From: RGIG6904 sp024680835
Lineage (GTDB): Bacteria; Bacillota; Clostridia; Lachnospirales; Lachnospiraceae
Reading direction: 5' to 3'
DNA: 23,852 bases
NCBI GenBank assembly: GCA_024680835.1
Contig: JAILBP010000041.1
Location: 1-23,852, forward strand
Shown here: positions 21,719-23,852 of the stretch, in pieces
Layout of the letters: each line of letters starts with the position of its first letter
Position numbering within the stretch: the stretch's first letter is position 1
Notes under the pieces: model-generated
The model's input: the letters and a program-made list of their open reading frames with translations, nothing else
What the model was told of the DNA's origin: nothing
Databases searched by the model: none
Position numbers and translations under genes: made by a program

Positions 21719-23095
21719 TCAGTTCAACAGCTGCAGAACCTGCTGCGGCATATCATTTGCCTGCGACAGCACTGAAATAGCCGCCTGGTTCAAAATATTG
21801 AGATTTGAATACGCGGTCATCTCTTCAGCCATATCCGTATCCTGAATACGGGAGATTGCCGACTCCATGTTCTCATTGGTTGCTTCAAGACTCTTAACCG
21901 TGTAATCGATACGGTTTTCATAAGCACCGATACGGGATCTCACCGTACTGACACGGGCTATAGCCTCATCCATACTGGCAATAGCTTTGTCCGCACCGCC
22001 TTCTATACATACATTCACTGTGTCCACCATGAGTGAAACACTGTCGACTGCCGGTATCGAAACCACTATCTCCTGGTCCTCATGAGCTCCCACCTGTATG
22101 CTCATGGTACCTATGGATGTCACGTCCATATTATATGTTCTCTCAACAGGTTCCAACGCCCGGGTTTCTTCATTGAAGCTCTCATCACCGATCATGAAGG
22201 ACAGCTCAAAACCATCCGCATCCGTCACGGTAACCCTGTTTCCATTCGAATATGTCGTAGCAGTCGCCGAAAAACCGGATCCGAGTTTTACTGAAGCATC
22301 CATCCCGGAATACGCGGTGTTCGCCGGATTTGATCTCAACACACCATCTATTTTTATCTCTATGGGATCGGCAGCGCCGTATGCTTTTGTGGTCAGATAA
22401 TAATCTCCCGCTGCAGCGCCCTCTTCCAGCGATATTCCTGCCAACTGCGCCCCTTCGCGAAGCTGTCCCAAAACTTCATTATAATCACCGCTAACTGTAA
22501 AAGTATACCCGTTTAAGCTCACATCGTGTGAGTTTCCGTCAGTAAGTGCTGCATCTATGGAGATGTCTCCCCTGGCACGCCTTCCGGCTATTACATCCAC
22601 GGAATAATCACCATCATCCACATGCTCGCTGGTACGGAAATTTGAAACATTCTCATTTGAAAATACCCTGCGATCCTGAGATCCGTCCAACAGAGACTTG
22701 CTGTTGAACTCAGTGTCGGATGCAATCCTGTCGAGCTCCTGCTGGAGCTCAAATATCTCGTCCTGACATGCCGCCTTATCCGCGTCTGTCATGGAATCCG
22801 TCGCAGCCTGAACAGAAAGCTCTCTCATACGCTGCAATATCTCCATGGTCTCATTCAAAGCACCGTCCGCAGTCTGCAGCACGGATGTACCGTCATTGGC
22901 ATTCCTGTCTGCCTGATCCAGAGCATCTATCTGCGCCCGCATCTTATTGGAAATAGCCATTCCCGAAGGATTGTCGCTGGCTTTATTGATCTTAAAACCT
23001 GATGAAAGTCTCTGAATTGAAGCTGTAAGATTGTCCTCAGTCCTGTGGAGCTGTGCATTTGTAATAGCTGCCGAGATATTCTGATTTATTCTCAT
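21719..23095 (-). CDS. fliC: Flagellin
   Basis: This 458-aa protein is the main filament subunit. The conserved N-terminal D0/D1 helices (MRINQNISAAITNAQLHR; RLSSGFKINKASDNPSGMAI) run to about 140 and include QRMRELSVQAATDS, the region that in other flagellins contacts TLR5. A variable central domain (about 145-355) follows, then the C-terminal D1/D0 (RSRIGAYENRIDYTVKSLEA; ending VLSQANDMPQQVLQLLN). Two cysteines (KAACQDE and VNVCIEG) are unusual for flagellin. AAAAGGAG precedes the ATG. A long leader with a palindromic element and a sigma-28-like promoter lies upstream. Fragments AAAGGAC and AAAGGAG near the start could be CsrA sites. Confidence 0.96.
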   Translation of the reverse strand: MRINQNISAAITNAQLHRTEDNLTASIQRLSSGFKINKASDNPSGMAISNKMRAQIDALDQADRNANDGTSVLQTADGALNETMEILQRMRELSVQAATDSMTDADKAACQDEIFELQQELDRIASDTEFNSKSLLDGSQDRRVFSNENVSNFRTSEHVDDGDYSVDVIAGRRARGDISIDAALTDGNSHDVSLNGYTFTVSGDYNEVLGQLREGAQLAGISLEEGAAAGDYYLTTKAYGAADPIEIKIDGVLRSNPANTAYSGMDASVKLGSGFSATATTYSNGNRVTVTDADGFELSFMIGDESFNEETRALEPVERTYNMDVTSIGTMSIQVGAHEDQEIVVSIPAVDSVSLMVDTVNVCIEGGADKAIASMDEAIARVSTVRSRIGAYENRIDYTVKSLEATNENMESAISRIQDTDMAEEMTAYSNLNILNQAAISVLSQANDMPQQVLQLLN

Positions 23096-23155
23096 ATAGT
23101 ACTCCTTTTGTCCTTTTAAAAACCATTCACTGCCGGTTCACATACTGATATTTTT

Positions 23156-23245
23156 GTTACTATTCCAGCCAATATCATATAGCATACAGTCTGCTCAGCA
23201 AGCTGGCAGCCTGTATACTACATGATATTGACTGTGAATAGTAAC
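23156..23245 (-). repeat. Palindromic leader element, copy B (upstream of flagellin)
   Basis: A 90-nt near-palindrome with GTTACTATTC/GAATAGTAAC ends (23156-23165 and 23236-23245). Inner pairs are AATATCAT/ATGATATT and CATACAG/CTGTATac, and a CTGC/GCAG tip. On the minus strand, that is the sense of flagellin transcription, its first half is nearly identical to copy A upstream of the GGDEF gene. Its end lies 60 nt before the flagellin ATG. Confidence 0.9.
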
Positions 23246-23265
23246 ATATTTTTCTCACATTATGT

Positions 23266-23293
23266 ATATCGGACTCTCATGCAAAAAACTTAA
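23266..23293 (-). promoter_or_regulatory. Sigma-28 (FliA/SigD)-like flagellin promoter
   Basis: Minus strand: TTAAGTTT (23286-23293), 12-nt spacer, TCCGATAT (23266-23273). The sigma-28 consensus is TAAAGTTT-N11-GCCGATAA, so both boxes are close and the spacer is one base long. The -35 overlaps the coding end of the upstream gene. The predicted leader to the flagellin ATG is about 160 nt and includes element B. Confidence 0.65.
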
Positions 23294-23852
23294 TCAGCTT
23301 TGACGCTTCATCAAATAAAGTCTCCAATTCATTCCTGCCGACGCTGTCACTGCCGTTTAATCCGTAAGCCATGTCATTCACATCTCTCGAATACAGAATA
23401 TCAATGCTCTTATTTTCCAGCTCATCCGACTTTGCCCTCAGCATATCCGCTCCTGCCCTGGAATCACAGGCTATATAGCCCTTCACGGTCCCGTCCTTCA
23501 GCATGAGTTTTGCAGAGATCCGCCCGTACCTTGTATCATTCGTAAAAACAGTGGCTGTTCCCTTATCATCCTCCGAAGAGACTATGCGAAGAGAAACATT
23601 TGAAACACCGTCCTCCGTCTCCACAGGTATGTTATAATGTTTTGATCTCGCCATATGTGACGTTATGTTCAGCTGCATGCATGCGAGCTGCATCTGTCTG
23701 ATGTCTATCGCCGTCATTCCGTCACGCTCAAAGGTCTGCATACAATGCTCTGCCACGTCAGCCAGGGTTTCCAGAGCCTGCCCCAGCTCATCCGGAGTCT
23801 TCACATCATCCGCAAAGGCCTTGAAAATTTCATCCTTTGCAGCCTTGAATCG
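23277..23852 (-). CDS. Flagellar hook-length-control-like protein (FliK/DUF6240-like), 5' end outside the window
   Basis: The frame stays open to the window edge (a GTG at 23804 lies inside it), so only about 191 C-terminal residues are visible. The segment VSNVSLRIVSSEDDKGTATV then AKLMLKDGTVKGYIACDSRAGADMLRAKSDELE resembles the C-terminal Flg_hook domain of FliK: strands with an L-R pattern, a turn, then a helix with L..L spacing. FliK secretes with the hook and sets its length. The neighbouring flagellin fits, but the match is by eye and the protein could be another flagellar or unrelated exported protein. The stop overlaps the flagellin promoter region. Confidence 0.5.
   Translation of the reverse strand, partial: RFKAAKDEIFKAFADDVKTPDELGQALETLADVAEHCMQTFERDGMTAIDIRQMQLACMQLNITSHMARSKHYNIPVETEDGVSNVSLRIVSSEDDKGTATVFTNDTRYGRISAKLMLKDGTVKGYIACDSRAGADMLRAKSDELENKSIDILYSRDVNDMAYGLNGSDSVGRNELETLFDEASKLIKFFA

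Noticed and set aside
1..23852. CRISPR array, prophage, insertion sequence or integrative element
   Set aside because: No regularly spaced repeats, no transposase, integrase, capsid or replication genes; gene content is ordinary chromosomal.

Overview
The window looks like chromosomal DNA from a motile, butyrate-forming anaerobe of the Lachnospiraceae, most likely Butyrivibrio or a close relative such as Pseudobutyrivibrio or Roseburia. The genus is an inference. It rests on the thl-crt-hbd-bcd-etfB gene order, a LacI-like/GGDEF signalling protein, a monoderm-type Tad pilus cluster without a secretin, and flagellin with FliS. There is no CRISPR array, rRNA, tRNA, transposase, integrase or phage gene.

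Region by region: (1) 1-5208, minus strand, is the butyryl-CoA operon. It is transcribed from a good sigma-A-type promoter at 5180-5208 through thiolase, crotonase, 3-hydroxybutyryl-CoA dehydrogenase, butyryl-CoA dehydrogenase and the start of EtfB, which is cut by the window edge. A 128-nt four-way-junction palindrome (1947-2074) lies between hbd and bcd. (2) 5266-9840 holds housekeeping genes: mecA (+), whose 3' end overlaps a convergent Xaa-Pro aminopeptidase gene (-), then a HIT protein, a flavodoxin/SCP2 fusion protein, and a 60-aa protein of unknown function. (3) 10155-12092 (+) is a soluble diguanylate cyclase with a LacI-type ligand-binding front end. (4) 12136-21015 (-) is a complete-looking ten-gene Tad/Flp pilus operon: tadZ, tadA, tadB, tadC-like, Flp pilin, DUF5702-type, a TadE-like protein with zinc motifs, prepilin peptidase, a small TadE-like protein and a DUF6382-type protein. 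(5) 21024-23852 (-) is a flagellar segment: fliS, flagellin and the end of a FliK-like gene. An 18-bp perfect terminator hairpin separates it from the tad promoter.

The logic of the right half is surface behaviour. A ligand-sensing c-di-GMP synthase is convergent with the pilus operon, which in turn follows the flagellin genes.

The least expected signal is non-coding. At least three different palindromic elements are visible, and two of them are present in two copies. The most striking is a roughly 90-110-nt palindrome that lies, in the same sense orientation, just upstream of both the diguanylate cyclase gene and the flagellin gene. A second has a 35-nt identical core at 8342-8376 and 13204-13238. 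A 17-bp perfect inverted repeat also brackets the start of the zinc-motif TadE-like gene. These are the best candidates for something undescribed. All calls come from reading the sequence; no searches or folding programs were run.
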